Below, piece after piece: positions 49,491 through 58,477 of a stretch of DNA of 64,000 bases; position 1 is the stretch's first letter; each line of letters opens with the position of its first letter. The DNA comes from Flavobacteriaceae bacterium MAR_2009_75 (GTDB lineage: Bacteria; Bacteroidota; Bacteroidia; Flavobacteriales; Flavobacteriaceae), in contig PHTZ01000001.1 of NCBI GenBank assembly GCA_002813285.1, forward strand, positions 3,781,501 through 3,845,500. The letters are read 5' to 3'. A program made the translations under genes and the position numbers. The notes beneath the pieces are model-generated. The model saw nothing but the letters and a program-made list of their open reading frames with translations, was not told the DNA's origin and did no database searches.

Positions 49491-50930
49491 ATGGTCAGCC
49501 TTACAGACGCATCTTTTTACCGTTTATTAGTCGAGAAATTTCCTCACGAACCTACAATAAAACAATCTGCCGCCTTACAAAAGTTATCAACTTTCGTATT
49601 ATCAAAAGATAGCGATACGGTCTTTATGTTAAAGGGTTTCGCGGGAACTGGCAAGACTACCTTAATCGGTACTTTGGTCAACTCACTTTGGAAAACCACA
49701 CAAAAATCGGTTTTAATGGCCCCTACGGGTAGAGCGGCAAAAGTAATGTCTAACTACTCGAATACACAAGCATACACCATCCATAGAAAAATATATTTTC
49801 CTAAAAAACAAGGTGCGGGCGGTATTCAGTTCGTTTTGGCGCCAAATAAGCATAGAAACACTATTTTCATTGTTGATGAGGCCTCTATGATACCCGATGC
49901 CCCTGCCGATTCTAAACTTTTCGACAATGGGGCACTTTTAGATGATTTACTGATGTATGTCTATTCAGGTCACAATTGTAAGTTGGTTTTAATCGGTGAC
50001 ACGGCCCAGCTGCCCCCGGTACATTTAGATTTGAGTCCGGCACTTGATTCGGACAAATTATCACTGAATTATAATAAAGAGGTGATAAAGTTAGAGTTAG
50101 ATGAAGTGGTTCGACAAGCTGAGGATTCTGGAATTTTAGCCAATGCCACTTTGTTAAGAGAGCAAATTCAAGATAATTTTTTTGAGAACTTCAAGTTCAA
50201 TGTCAACCCTTACAAAGATATTGTTAGGCTTATCGATGGGCACGAAATTCAAGAGGCGATAGATACTTCGTACTCAGAAAATGGTAAAGAAGAAACGACC
50301 TTTATCGTTCGTTCGAACAAAAGGGCGAATTTATATAATGAGAATATACGCAGTAGAATATTATTTCTTGAAAGTGATTTGGCGGTCGGTGATTATATGA
50401 TGGTGGTCAAAAACAACTATTTCTGGCTCAAGCCGAATACAGAAGCCGGTTTTATTGCTAATGGGGATATTATCGAAGTCTTGGAAATTTTCAATATTAA
50501 AGAACTTTATGGCTTCAGGTTCGCTGAGGTGAAAGTGCAAATGGTAGATTATCCCAATCAGAAACCTTTTGAGACCGTTTTGTTACTAGATACTATAAAG
50601 GCGGTAACACCATCGTTGTCTTATGAAGATGGAAATCGGCTTTATCAAGAAGTGATGAAAGACTATGCCAACGAAAAATCTAAATACAAGAAATTTCTAG
50701 GTGTGAAGAACAACAAATATTTTAATGCTTTACAGGTCAAGTTTTCATATGCCATAACTTGCCATAAGTCGCAAGGTGGGCAATGGAATACGGTTTTTGT
50801 AGAGCAACCCTATTTACCCAACGGGGTCGATAAAGAGTATTTACGATGGTTGTATACCGCCGTAACCCGGGCAAAGAAACAGCTTTACCTTATTGGTTTT
50901 AAGAGTGATTTTTTTGTTGATACGGAATAA
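49491..50930 (+). CDS. RecD/PIF1-like AAA ATP-dependent DNA helicase
   Basis: 479 residues from the ATG at 49491; a TTG nine bases earlier is unlikely given the promoter box. SF1B helicase motifs: Walker A FMLKGFAGTGKTTL, motif Ia LMAPTGRAAKVM, motif II FIVDEASMI, motif III IGDTAQLPPV, motif IV FIVRSNKRAN, and the UvrD_C_2 end AITCHKSQGGQWNTVFVE...YTAVTRAKKQLYLIG. No RecB/C partner is nearby. Usually annotated as exodeoxyribonuclease V alpha-like or AAA ATPase. Role in DNA repair is inferred from the family. Confidence 0.9.
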   Translation: MVSLTDASFYRLLVEKFPHEPTIKQSAALQKLSTFVLSKDSDTVFMLKGFAGTGKTTLIGTLVNSLWKTTQKSVLMAPTGRAAKVMSNYSNTQAYTIHRKIYFPKKQGAGGIQFVLAPNKHRNTIFIVDEASMIPDAPADSKLFDNGALLDDLLMYVYSGHNCKLVLIGDTAQLPPVHLDLSPALDSDKLSLNYNKEVIKLELDEVVRQAEDSGILANATLLREQIQDNFFENFKFNVNPYKDIVRLIDGHEIQEAIDTSYSENGKEETTFIVRSNKRANLYNENIRSRILFLESDLAVGDYMMVVKNNYFWLKPNTEAGFIANGDIIEVLEIFNIKELYGFRFAEVKVQMVDYPNQKPFETVLLLDTIKAVTPSLSYEDGNRLYQEVMKDYANEKSKYKKFLGVKNNKYFNALQVKFSYAITCHKSQGGQWNTVFVEQPYLPNGVDKEYLRWLYTAVTRAKKQLYLIGFKSDFFVDTE

Positions 50931-51056
50931 GTTAAATTCGTAATGTTAAGGGTGTCTTACAATTTTAAATGTTTTTGAAGTTAAGTAGAGACTCTAAATC
51001 GAACATGTTTGTTCGCTCTTGCGGCTTTTAAATATGTCATAAGTAGTATCGAGAAA

Positions 51057-51629
51057 ATGACTTCAGAAACAATTATCAGTATTTTTTTAGGTGTAGGATT
51101 GGCCGCTTCGGTCGGTTTTAGGGTGTTTTTACCACTTTTCGCCCTTAGTCTAGCGGCTTATTTCGATATGTGGCAGCTTAATGATAGCTGGCAATGGATC
51201 GGTAGCTTGGCGGCAGTATTGACTTTAGGGGTTGCCACCCTTGTTGAAATCTTTGCGTATTTTATTCCCTGGGTTGATAATCTTTTAGATAGTTTTGCCG
51301 TTCCTTTGGCGGCTATAGCCGGTACCGCGGTTATGGTTTCAACTGTAGCTAATTTAGATCCTTTGGTAACTTGGTCTTTGGCCATTATCGCCGGTGGAGG
51401 TACTGCTACCGCTATAAAAGGTGCGGGAGCGACAAGTCGAATGGCATCTACTGCCACTACAGGGGGTCTAGGTAACCCTATTGTTTCAACAGTAGAAACA
51501 GGTACGGCAATGGTTGTGACCACAGCATCGATTTTTATGCCCATTCTGGCTGCTATTTTGGTAATATGTATTCTGGTCATAATTTTTATGATTTACCGAA
51601 AATTGCGACCCAGGCACAATAGTAAATAA
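51057..51629 (+). CDS. DUF4126 family membrane protein
   Basis: 190 residues from the ATG at 51057. Five or so hydrophobic spans rich in Gly and Ala: SIFLGVGLAASVGFRVFLPLF, IGSLAAVLTLGVATLVEIFAYFIPWVDN, AVPLAAIAGTAVMVS, and a C-terminal span followed by KLRPRHNSK. The R-V-F-L-P-L and E-x-F-A-Y-F-I-P-W-V-D-N motifs define DUF4126. Function unknown. Alone between the helicase and kdsB. Confidence 0.85.
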   Translation: MTSETIISIFLGVGLAASVGFRVFLPLFALSLAAYFDMWQLNDSWQWIGSLAAVLTLGVATLVEIFAYFIPWVDNLLDSFAVPLAAIAGTAVMVSTVANLDPLVTWSLAIIAGGGTATAIKGAGATSRMASTATTGGLGNPIVSTVETGTAMVVTTASIFMPILAAILVICILVIIFMIYRKLRPRHNSK

Positions 51630-51707
51630 AAAAGGTAAATGAAATGAATACGGTTTAAAGGTTAACGTACATTTCAGGTGAATAGAAATTAAAACTTATT
51701 TAAGATT

Positions 51708-52436
51708 TTGAAAATCATAGCCATGATTCCGGCCCGTTACGCGGCCTCTAGATTTCCTGCAAAACTAATGCAAGATTTATCCGGTAAGCCGGTCATTCTC
51801 AGAACTTACGAAGCTGCTCTAAGAACCGAGCTTTTTAACGAGGTTTATGTGGTAACCGATAGCGATGTTATTTTTGATACGATTATGGCAGCTGGTGGTA
51901 AGGCTATTATGAGTATTAAGGAACACGATTGCGGCAGTGATCGAATTGCCGAGGCTGTTGCCGATATGAATGTTGACATCATAGTAAACGTGCAAGGTGA
52001 TGAACCATTTACGGATAGGGAAAGCCTCAAAAGTGTACTGGAAGTATTTCGTAATGACGATAAGCACGAAATTGATTTGGCATCGTTAATGGTTCGCATT
52101 ACCGATGAGGAAGAAATCAAAAACCCAAATACGGTGAAAGTAATCGTAGACCGCCGAAATTTTGCACTTTACTTTTCAAGATCACCTATACCTTACCCAA
52201 GAAATACAGAATCTGATATTCTTTATTACAAACATAAAGGTATCTATGCTTTTCGAAAGAGTGCCTTGATGGATTTTCACCGCTTACCCATGTTACCATT
52301 GGAGGCGACTGAAAAAATCGAAGCCATACGTTATTTAGAATACGGTAAAAAAATTAAAATGGTCGAGACTAATGTAACAGGTATCGAAATCGATACCCCA
52401 GATGACCTAGAAAAGGCACAAAAAGCATGGAAGTAG
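51708..52436 (+). CDS. kdsB: 3-deoxy-manno-octulosonate cytidylyltransferase
   Basis: Activates Kdo (or Kdo8N) as a CMP sugar for lipopolysaccharide core. 242 residues starting at TTG, giving [21 protein letters not shown]; the first ATG at 51723 would delete the first beta strand. Motifs: [65 protein letters not shown], and IRYLEYG with EIDTPDDL. Overlaps the next HAD gene by ten bases. A kdnB-like gene two places on suggests the true substrate could be 8-amino-Kdo. Confidence 0.95.
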   Translation: MKIIAMIPARYAASRFPAKLMQDLSGKPVILRTYEAALRTELFNEVYVVTDSDVIFDTIMAAGGKAIMSIKEHDCGSDRIAEAVADMNVDIIVNVQGDEPFTDRESLKSVLEVFRNDDKHEIDLASLMVRITDEEEIKNPNTVKVIVDRRNFALYFSRSPIPYPRNTESDILYYKHKGIYAFRKSALMDFHRLPMLPLEATEKIEAIRYLEYGKKIKMVETNVTGIEIDTPDDLEKAQKAWK

Positions 52437-53128
52437 ATTATAGCACTATAAAGGTAATCGGTTTCGATGCCGATGATACCTTATGGGTGAACGAAACATA
52501 TTTTAGAGATACCGAAGAGCAGTTTGCCAGTCTTTTAGAAGGGTATGAGACCAAAAATAAAATAGACCAAGAGCTCTTTAAAATGGAAATCAGGAACCTT
52601 GAACTCTATGGTTACGGTATCAAGGGCTTTGTTCTCTCAATGGTAGAATCTGCACTCGAGCTTTCTAATAATCAAGTTTCACAGCAAACGATTGGTAAAA
52701 TTTTAAACTTGGGTAAAAAGATGCTGCTTGAACCGGTTGAGCTGCTTGATGATGTGAAAGCCGTTTTAGAGCAATTGAAAGATGATTATCGTTTGATAGT
52801 TTTGACAAAAGGCGACCTTTTAGACCAAGAACGAAAACTAGAAAAATCGGGTTTATCAGAATATTTTCATCACGTTGAAGTATTGAGCGACAAAAAGGAA
52901 GAGAATTATAGGCAACTGCTCGAGCATTTACAAATCGATGTCAAAGATTTTCTAATGATCGGTAATTCGTTGAAGTCTGATGTACTTCCTTTAATAAATA
53001 TTGGCGCGCAGGCGGTACATGTTCCTTTTCATACAACTTGGCAGCACGAAGAAGTGAAGGTCGAAGAGAACAATAACAGTTATTTGAAAATTAGTAAACT
53101 CTCTGATATATTAGATTACCTGAAATAA
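52427..53128 (+). CDS. HAD-family hydrolase
   Basis: 233 residues. Motif [13 protein letters not shown], a helical cap (residues 25-100), motif II VLTKGDL, and motif III/IV region [25 protein letters not shown]. It belongs with YjjG-type HAD phosphatases. It is not KdsC, which is capless. Start overlaps kdsB by 10 bases, so translation is coupled; whether it dephosphorylates a Kdo-pathway intermediate is unknown. Confidence 0.87.
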   Translation: MEVDYSTIKVIGFDADDTLWVNETYFRDTEEQFASLLEGYETKNKIDQELFKMEIRNLELYGYGIKGFVLSMVESALELSNNQVSQQTIGKILNLGKKMLLEPVELLDDVKAVLEQLKDDYRLIVLTKGDLLDQERKLEKSGLSEYFHHVEVLSDKKEENYRQLLEHLQIDVKDFLMIGNSLKSDVLPLINIGAQAVHVPFHTTWQHEEVKVEENNNSYLKISKLSDILDYLK

Positions 53129-53189
53129 GAGAGTCAAGAAGTGGTTTATCTTCTTTTTTTTTAGAGGATAAAAATTATGATCATTGCAT

Positions 53190-54317
53190 ATGAAGTTCAA
53201 TAAAGATTTGGGAATACAACAAGTTACTTTCACCGAGAAAACGAACTATAAGAATTTTCCTATGGTGCCCCGCGTTATTTTTGGTAAAGGTAGTTTTGAC
53301 CAATTGGGCGATATTTTACTTCCCAAAAGAAAACACTCAGATGCACCTTTTATCTTTTTGGTCGACGATGTTTTCGAAGGAAAAGAGTTGGCCAATCGCG
53401 TACCCTTACTTTTCAATGACCAAATTATATTCATTTCGGCAGATGAAGAGCCAAAAACCAGTCAGGTAGACGCGCTGGTAGAAATGATAAGAAAAGAATA
53501 TAGTGAATTACCGTCGGGCATTGTCGGCATTGGTGGAGGAACCTTAATGGATCTCGCCAAAGCGGTTTCAATTTTATTGACTAACCGCGGCGGTTCTTCA
53601 GAATACCAGGGTTGGGACCTCGTCAATAAACCATCGGTTTACCACGTAGGTATTCCTACAATCAGCGGCACTGGGGCAGAAGTTTCACGAACTACAGTGT
53701 TGCTAGGGCCAGAGAAAAAATTAGGTATTAACTCCGATTTCACCACTTTCGACCAAGTAGTATTAGATCCCGATTTGACCCAAGGGGTATCAAAAGAACA
53801 GTGGTTTTACACGGGTATGGACTGCTTTATCCATTGTATAGAATCTCTGGACGGTACTTATTTGAACGCCTTTAGTCAAAGTTACGGTGAGAAGGCCCTT
53901 GAACTTTGCAAAGAGGTTTATCTTGGTGATATATCTGAAGAAGAGTCACGTGAGAAATTGATGATGGCTTCTTGGCACGGTGGTATGAGTATCGCCTACT
54001 CACAAGTAGGGGTGGCCCATGCCATGAGCTATGGTCTTGGTTATGTGTTGGGGGTAAGGCATGGTATAGGTAATTGCTTGGTTTTTCAACACCTCCAAGA
54101 GTTTTATCCTGAAGGTGTAGCCTTATTTAAAGAGATGCAGAAAAAACATGATATCATGGTGCCTAAGGGAGTATGTGCAAACTTGAGCGATGAGCAATTT
54201 GATATCATGGTTTCGGTGTCTTTGGCAATGGAACCGCTATGGGAAAATGCCTTGGGAACGTCTTGGCGTGAAATTATTACTGCGGAAAAGCTACAGGCAA
54301 TTTACAGGAAAATTTAA
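53190..54317 (+). CDS. kdnB: Probable Kdo 8-oxidase (iron-containing alcohol dehydrogenase)
   Basis: 375 residues from the ATG at 53190. Fe-ADH fold: GIGGGTLMDLAKAVSILL (NAD-binding), IPTISGTGAEVSRTTVL, and metal ligands Asp211 and His215 in MDCFIHCIES, His277 in VAHAMSYGLG, and His291 in RHGIGN, with the 4- and 14-residue spacings of the family. The opening NFPMVPRVIFGKGSFDQL resembles KdnB of Shewanella, which oxidises the C8 hydroxyl of Kdo before transamination by KdnA. kdsB two genes upstream supports this. No PLP aminotransferase (kdnA) is next to it. Confidence 0.7.
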   Translation: MKFNKDLGIQQVTFTEKTNYKNFPMVPRVIFGKGSFDQLGDILLPKRKHSDAPFIFLVDDVFEGKELANRVPLLFNDQIIFISADEEPKTSQVDALVEMIRKEYSELPSGIVGIGGGTLMDLAKAVSILLTNRGGSSEYQGWDLVNKPSVYHVGIPTISGTGAEVSRTTVLLGPEKKLGINSDFTTFDQVVLDPDLTQGVSKEQWFYTGMDCFIHCIESLDGTYLNAFSQSYGEKALELCKEVYLGDISEEESREKLMMASWHGGMSIAYSQVGVAHAMSYGLGYVLGVRHGIGNCLVFQHLQEFYPEGVALFKEMQKKHDIMVPKGVCANLSDEQFDIMVSVSLAMEPLWENALGTSWREIITAEKLQAIYRKI

Positions 54318-54380
54318 ACCTTGTTTTAATCTTATAAGAATACTCCCTAATATCACCTAATCAATTTAAGAATCTGAACT

Positions 54381-54911
54381 GTGCAAAAACTGGCCCATTT
54401 AATTTTTAATAATGTTCTTGGCTGGAAAATGGTTGGAGAATTTCCTGCACATTTAAACAAGTTCGTTATTGCGGTAGTACCTCATACCAGTTATGCAGAT
54501 TTTTTTTTAGGCGTACTCGTTCGTGCCGTTTGGAGCGAACCTATTAATTGGATTGGAAAAAGCAGTTTGTTCAAACCTCCATTCGGATGGTTTTTTAGGT
54601 GGATGGGCGGTGCACCGATTGATCGCAGCAAAAAGAACGACACTGTGACTGCCACGGCCAAAATATTTAAAGAAAGGGATTTGTTTCGACTGACTATTGC
54701 GCCTGAAGGAACCCGAAAGAAGGTAGCCCAATGGAAAACTGGGTTTTATTATATTGCCAAGATGGCACAAGTTCCGATTGTATTGGTAGCTTTCGATTAC
54801 GGCAAAAAACAGATTAAAATTTCAGAACCATATTTTCCCACAGATAATAAAGAACTGGACTTTGAGCTTTATGAAAAGTTTTTTGAAGGAGTAGAGGGCT
54901 TCTATAAATGA
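54381..54911 (+). CDS. 1-acyl-glycerol-3-phosphate acyltransferase-like (PlsC family)
   Basis: 176 residues starting at GTG (no ATG before the conserved block). Acyltransferase motif I VVPHTSYADFFLGV (H-x4-D), motif II around FRWMGGAPIDRSKK, motif III LTIAPEGTRKKV, and the following KTGFYYIAKMAQVPIVLVAFDYG. Shorter than canonical PlsC (about 240) because it lacks the N-terminal membrane segment. It follows the Kdo genes, so it may act in lipid A or phospholipid assembly. A strong terminator follows. Confidence 0.87.
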   Translation: MQKLAHLIFNNVLGWKMVGEFPAHLNKFVIAVVPHTSYADFFLGVLVRAVWSEPINWIGKSSLFKPPFGWFFRWMGGAPIDRSKKNDTVTATAKIFKERDLFRLTIAPEGTRKKVAQWKTGFYYIAKMAQVPIVLVAFDYGKKQIKISEPYFPTDNKELDFELYEKFFEGVEGFYK

Positions 54912-54942
54912 TAAGTGAACTATAATTATAACTGTATAAACT

Positions 54943-54970
54943 AAAAAAGAGGCCCTTTGGCCTCTTTTTT
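54943..54970 (+). terminator. Rho-independent terminator after the acyltransferase gene
   Basis: AAAAAAGAGGCC, loop CTTT, GGCCTCTTTTTT: a perfect 12-bp stem with T run. Confidence 0.93.
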
Positions 54971-55067
54971 AGTTTCTGAGGTTTGATAAAACGCTCTTTT
55001 TTTTAACATTTTTTTTAAAACCTACACAGCGAACCTTCGTAGATATGGGCAAATAAAACACAATATA

Positions 55068-56102
55068 ATGAGTAAAAATTTTTTAAAATTCGGATATGTT
55101 GTTGCCCTAAGTTCAATACTTATGGTTTCATGTGATAGCGATGATGACGACGTAAATGATATGGAAGAGCCTGCAACGGAATCTGCAAAATTATTTGCAT
55201 CGAACAATAGTGATGGTAACGTAACGGTTTATGACATGGTCAGCGGAGAGGTGAGTACTCTGACTACTGCTTCTACTGCAGCTGAAGGAATTTACTATTA
55301 CGATGATACTGATGAAATTATTCAAGCTTCTAGGTCTTCGAATCAATTGAATGTATTCGCTGATATTTCTAGTTTGGTTTTAAATGCAACGATTTCTGCA
55401 ACTGTTTCCAGTTCTGCAGATTTAGAAAGTCCCAGGGATATCGCCGTTAAAGACGATATTATCGTGGTTGCCGATAATGCTGATGTTGACGGAAATGAAG
55501 ATACCGCTGATGGCCGCCTTTTTATATATACACGAAGTAATGGCGAGATTTCTTTACGAAATGTGGTTACAACTGAATTCGCCCTTTGGGGAATTGAATT
55601 TGTAGGTGATGATTTATATGCCGTAGTCGATAAGACCAACGAATTGGCCGTGTTTACAAGCTTTACTGCTTCAAATACAGCTGATGCCACTGTGAGTGCT
55701 TCAAAGAGAGTGGCAATTGAAGGTATCATAAGAACACATGGTCTGGCCTATGATAATGGCACTATGATTTTGACCGATGTGGGTGATGCAGCTTCTGATT
55801 CTGATGGTGCATTTCATATTGTAGCCGATTTCGATTCAAAATTTAATAGTGTTGCAGATGGTGGTACGATGGCCATGGCCAATAACCAAGTGAGGGTTGC
55901 TGGTTCTGGTACTTTCTTGGGTAATCCGGTTTCTGCAGAATATGATGCGGTTTCCAATACGGTATTTATCGCTGAGGCCGCTAATGGTGGAGGTCGTGTA
56001 TTAACGTATGCTAATGCTGATGCGGGTGGTGAAATCGTTCCATCGACGAACAGCACCTTGTCTAAAGCTTCATCACTATATTTTTATAGTGCTGCGCAAT
56101 AA
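55068..56102 (+). CDS. Surface-type lipoprotein with a beta-propeller-like body
   Basis: 344 residues. A lipoprotein signal ends at VSC; the next residues DSDDDDVNDMEE form an acidic tract that contains SDDDD, a known lipoprotein surface-export signal in Bacteroides. The body has repeated strands like a seven-bladed propeller (LFASNNSDGNVTVYDM, PRDIAVKDDIIVVADNAD, GRLFIYTR, LYAVVDKTNELAVF, NTVFIAEAANGGGRVL). No family name is certain. Flanked by two strong terminators, so it is monocistronic. Confidence 0.65.
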   Translation: MSKNFLKFGYVVALSSILMVSCDSDDDDVNDMEEPATESAKLFASNNSDGNVTVYDMVSGEVSTLTTASTAAEGIYYYDDTDEIIQASRSSNQLNVFADISSLVLNATISATVSSSADLESPRDIAVKDDIIVVADNADVDGNEDTADGRLFIYTRSNGEISLRNVVTTEFALWGIEFVGDDLYAVVDKTNELAVFTSFTASNTADATVSASKRVAIEGIIRTHGLAYDNGTMILTDVGDAASDSDGAFHIVADFDSKFNSVADGGTMAMANNQVRVAGSGTFLGNPVSAEYDAVSNTVFIAEAANGGGRVLTYANADAGGEIVPSTNSTLSKASSLYFYSAAQ

Positions 56103-56142
56103 AATAAATTATTAGGTTGTTTTAGGTTTTTAGTTAGTAGTT

Positions 56143-56174
56143 AAAAAGCGACCCAGGGGTGGGTCGCTTTTTTG
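56143..56174 (+). terminator. Rho-independent terminator after the propeller-like lipoprotein gene
   Basis: AAAAAGCGACCC, loop AGGGGT, GGGTCGCTTTTTT; 12 base pairs and a T run, 40 bases past the stop. Confidence 0.93.
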
Positions 56175-56232
56175 TTGGTAAAAGTTTCCAGTAAAGCTTG
56201 CATGAAGCTATCAATTGCAAAGCCAAAGATGC

Positions 56233-57201
56233 TTAATGAAATCTATTCTTATATTTAGTGGCTATAGCACTAATTATTATAATCTGGGTGATGTGAAAAA
56301 GCATTATTGGTAGAAGAATGATGCCTTGTATAGCCATTTTTCCGAATAATATTTTAGAGAAAACAGTACCATGAACCAAAGACTTTTTGGTGCCGCAAAA
56401 TTGGGCTGTAACTCGGTCTTCGACAGAAAACCCTAGTGCTTTAGAAACTTGTCTCATAATCAGGTAAATCAACAAAAACAGTATAAGTACCCCGGTGAAA
56501 ATCAGCATTAGGTCAAGGGTTGACACACTGTTGAACAAATTGTCATTAAAAGATTTGGTAAAGCTTTTGTAAATAATCAAAAGGATTATAGCCTTGTCGA
56601 AAATGGCAATCTTATTTGAGTTTTTTTGAACAATTTCTCCAAAGAACCGTTGCAAAGCTATTCCAATAAATACCGGCAGAAGTACCTGAATTATTAGACT
56701 AAGGTAAATTTCCGTTAAGTTAAAATCCAGTTCTGTATTGTCAATAAAAAGCCCCATCCACAATGGAGTGACCAGAATACCGATTATGCCAGATATACTG
56801 GCATTAAAAATGGCTGCCGGTATGTTACCCTTTGCCAATGAGACCATAACCACGCTAGAGCTCACGGTAGATGGTAAGGCGGCCAGAAAAAAGAAGGCGA
56901 GCCAGAAGGTTTGCTGTTCTTCGGTATAGAGGAAAGGTTTAAATAGGAGTACCACTATAGGGAATAGAATAAAAGTGGCGCACTGTATCAATATATGCAA
57001 CTTCAGGTTGCCCAAACCTGCTTTTAATTTTGATGGACTGAGTTTAAGTCCGTAAAAAAAGAAAATAAGTGCAATACCAACGGAACTTATCTTATTGAGA
57101 ACGGTTAACACATTTCCAGAACCTAAAGCAGGAAAGAAATAAGCTAGAGCTATGACCAGTATAATGGCCAGAACGAAATAATCTATTTTAACTCTCATCA
57201 C
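56233..57201 (-). CDS. SBF-like sodium/bile-acid type transporter
   Basis: 322 residues with nine or ten membrane spans. The N-terminal span set (FVLAIILVIALAYFFPALG) and FFFYGLKLSPSKLKAGLGNLKLH are typical of the SBF_like/YfeH group; LPSTVSSSVVMVSLAKGN is the conserved LPxTVSSSVxxTxxAxGN motif. Members of this family transport organic anions with sodium or protons, but the substrate here cannot be named. Convergent with the lipoprotein gene; reads away from yebC, 122 bases apart. Confidence 0.87.
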   Translation of the reverse strand: MMRVKIDYFVLAIILVIALAYFFPALGSGNVLTVLNKISSVGIALIFFFYGLKLSPSKLKAGLGNLKLHILIQCATFILFPIVVLLFKPFLYTEEQQTFWLAFFFLAALPSTVSSSVVMVSLAKGNIPAAIFNASISGIIGILVTPLWMGLFIDNTELDFNLTEIYLSLIIQVLLPVFIGIALQRFFGEIVQKNSNKIAIFDKAIILLIIYKSFTKSFNDNLFNSVSTLDLMLIFTGVLILFLLIYLIMRQVSKALGFSVEDRVTAQFCGTKKSLVHGTVFSKILFGKMAIQGIILLPIMLFHITQIIIISAIATKYKNRFH

Positions 57202-57276
57202 TTAATACCTTACGAGAATTGTTTTTTGATGAATTTGCATATAAGGGCAAAGAGATTTATTCTATATAATACTATT

Positions 57277-57304
57277 AAAAAAGGTCGCAAATCGCGACCT
57301 TTTA
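57277..57304 (-). terminator. Terminator of yebC
   Basis: On the minus strand TAAAAGGTCGC, loop, GCGACCTTTTTT. T run follows the stem in the yebC sense, 20 bases past its stop. Confidence 0.85.
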
Positions 57305-57323
57305 TATTCTATGTGTTATCAGG

Positions 57324-58034
57324 CTACTCTTGCATAGAGTGATACACGTTCTGCACATCATCGTCTTCTTCAATTTTTTCTAAAAGCTTTTCGACGTCGG
57401 CGGCTTCTTCTTCAGAAAGTTGTTTGGTTACTTGAGGTATTCTCTCGAAACCTGAAGATAAAATTTCAATATTACGGTTTTCGAGTTCTTTTTGAATAGC
57501 TCCAAAACTCTCGAAAGGAGCGTAGATTAGAATTCCGTCGTCATCTACAAAAACTTCTTCGGCACCGAAATCGATCATCTCAAGTTCTAGCTCTTCATGG
57601 TCGATACCTTCTGCCGGAATACGAAAGTTGCAGGTATGATCGAACATGAACTCAACGGATCCCGATGTACCTAAATTGCCGTCGCACTTATTGAAATAAC
57701 TTCTAATATTGGCAACGGTTCGAGTATTGTTATCGGTAGCAGTTTCGATAAGAATAGCAATGCCATGTGGTGCGTAACCTTCAAAAAGTACTTCTTTATA
57801 GTCGCCTAGACTCTTATCGGAAGCTCTCTTAATCGCCCGTTCGATGTTGTCTTTGGGCATGTTTACCGACTTGGCGTTTTGAATTACGGCACGTAATTTT
57901 GAGTTTGAATCTGGATCAGGGCCACCTTCCTTTACGGCCATTACAATGTCTTTGCCAATACGTGTAAAGGCTTTGGACATTGCTGACCAACGTTTCATTT
58001 TTCTTGCCTTTCTAAATTCAAAAGCTCTTCCCAT
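57324..58034 (-). CDS. YebC/TACO1 family protein
   Basis: 236 residues. GRAFEFRKARKMKRWSAMSKAFTRIGKDIVMAVKEGGPDP at the start, NMPKDNIERAIKRASDK, YAPHGIAILIETATDNNTRTVANIRSYFNKCDGNLGTSGSVEFMFD, and a C-terminal acidic tail. YebC proteins were first called transcriptional regulators. Newer work links the family to translation of proline-rich or otherwise stalling sequences, so the name regulator should be taken loosely. Own promoter and terminator. Confidence 0.92.
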   Translation of the reverse strand: MGRAFEFRKARKMKRWSAMSKAFTRIGKDIVMAVKEGGPDPDSNSKLRAVIQNAKSVNMPKDNIERAIKRASDKSLGDYKEVLFEGYAPHGIAILIETATDNNTRTVANIRSYFNKCDGNLGTSGSVEFMFDHTCNFRIPAEGIDHEELELEMIDFGAEEVFVDDDGILIYAPFESFGAIQKELENRNIEILSSGFERIPQVTKQLSEEEAADVEKLLEKIEEDDDVQNVYHSMQE

Positions 58035-58064
58035 AATTCTTAAATACTTTTATTTCAACAATGG

Positions 58065-58097
58065 CAAATTTAAAAAAATGTTCGACTACACTTCAAA
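58065..58097 (-). promoter_or_regulatory. Promoter of yebC
   Basis: Minus strand: TTTG at 58097-58094 and TAAATTTG at 58072-58065, spacer 21, about 31 bases before the ATG. Confidence 0.6.
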
Positions 58098-58165
58098 TAA
58101 ACTTTAGGTATCACAATTGCTGGTAGAGACATATACAATTTATCTAATAATGTACGATAGTTGAA

Positions 58166-58453
58166 CTAATCAATCTCAATGATTTCCTCAATACTTTGAG
58201 CCAGTTTAAAGTCTTTTTCAGTGACTCCATCCGCATCGTGTGTATTCAGCCTAATGTTCAAAGTATTATATACATTTTGCCAATCTGGGTGATGTTCTTG
58301 GGCTTCACACTCGAAAGCGATTCTGGTCATCACAGAGAAGGCCTCTTTAAAGTTCTTGAATTCAAAAGAGGTTTCGATGGCCCCATCGACATATTCCCAA
58401 CCCTCAAGTTGTTCCAAGTTTTTTTCTATTTCTTTTTCGGTAAACTTTTTCAT
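58166..58453 (-). CDS. 4a-hydroxytetrahydrobiopterin dehydratase
   Basis: Regenerates tetrahydrobiopterin after aromatic amino acid hydroxylation, also called PCD/DCoH. 95 residues; the signature EAQEHHPDWQNVYNTLNIRLNTHDADGVTEKDF contains the catalytic HHP and W. It starts 24 bases after the flavodoxin-like gene, so both are probably on one transcript. Implies phenylalanine hydroxylase elsewhere, which is usual in this group. Confidence 0.95.
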   Translation of the reverse strand: MKKFTEKEIEKNLEQLEGWEYVDGAIETSFEFKNFKEAFSVMTRIAFECEAQEHHPDWQNVYNTLNIRLNTHDADGVTEKDFKLAQSIEEIIEID

Positions 58454-58477
58454 CTTCTTTATTTTAAATTAGTGTAC

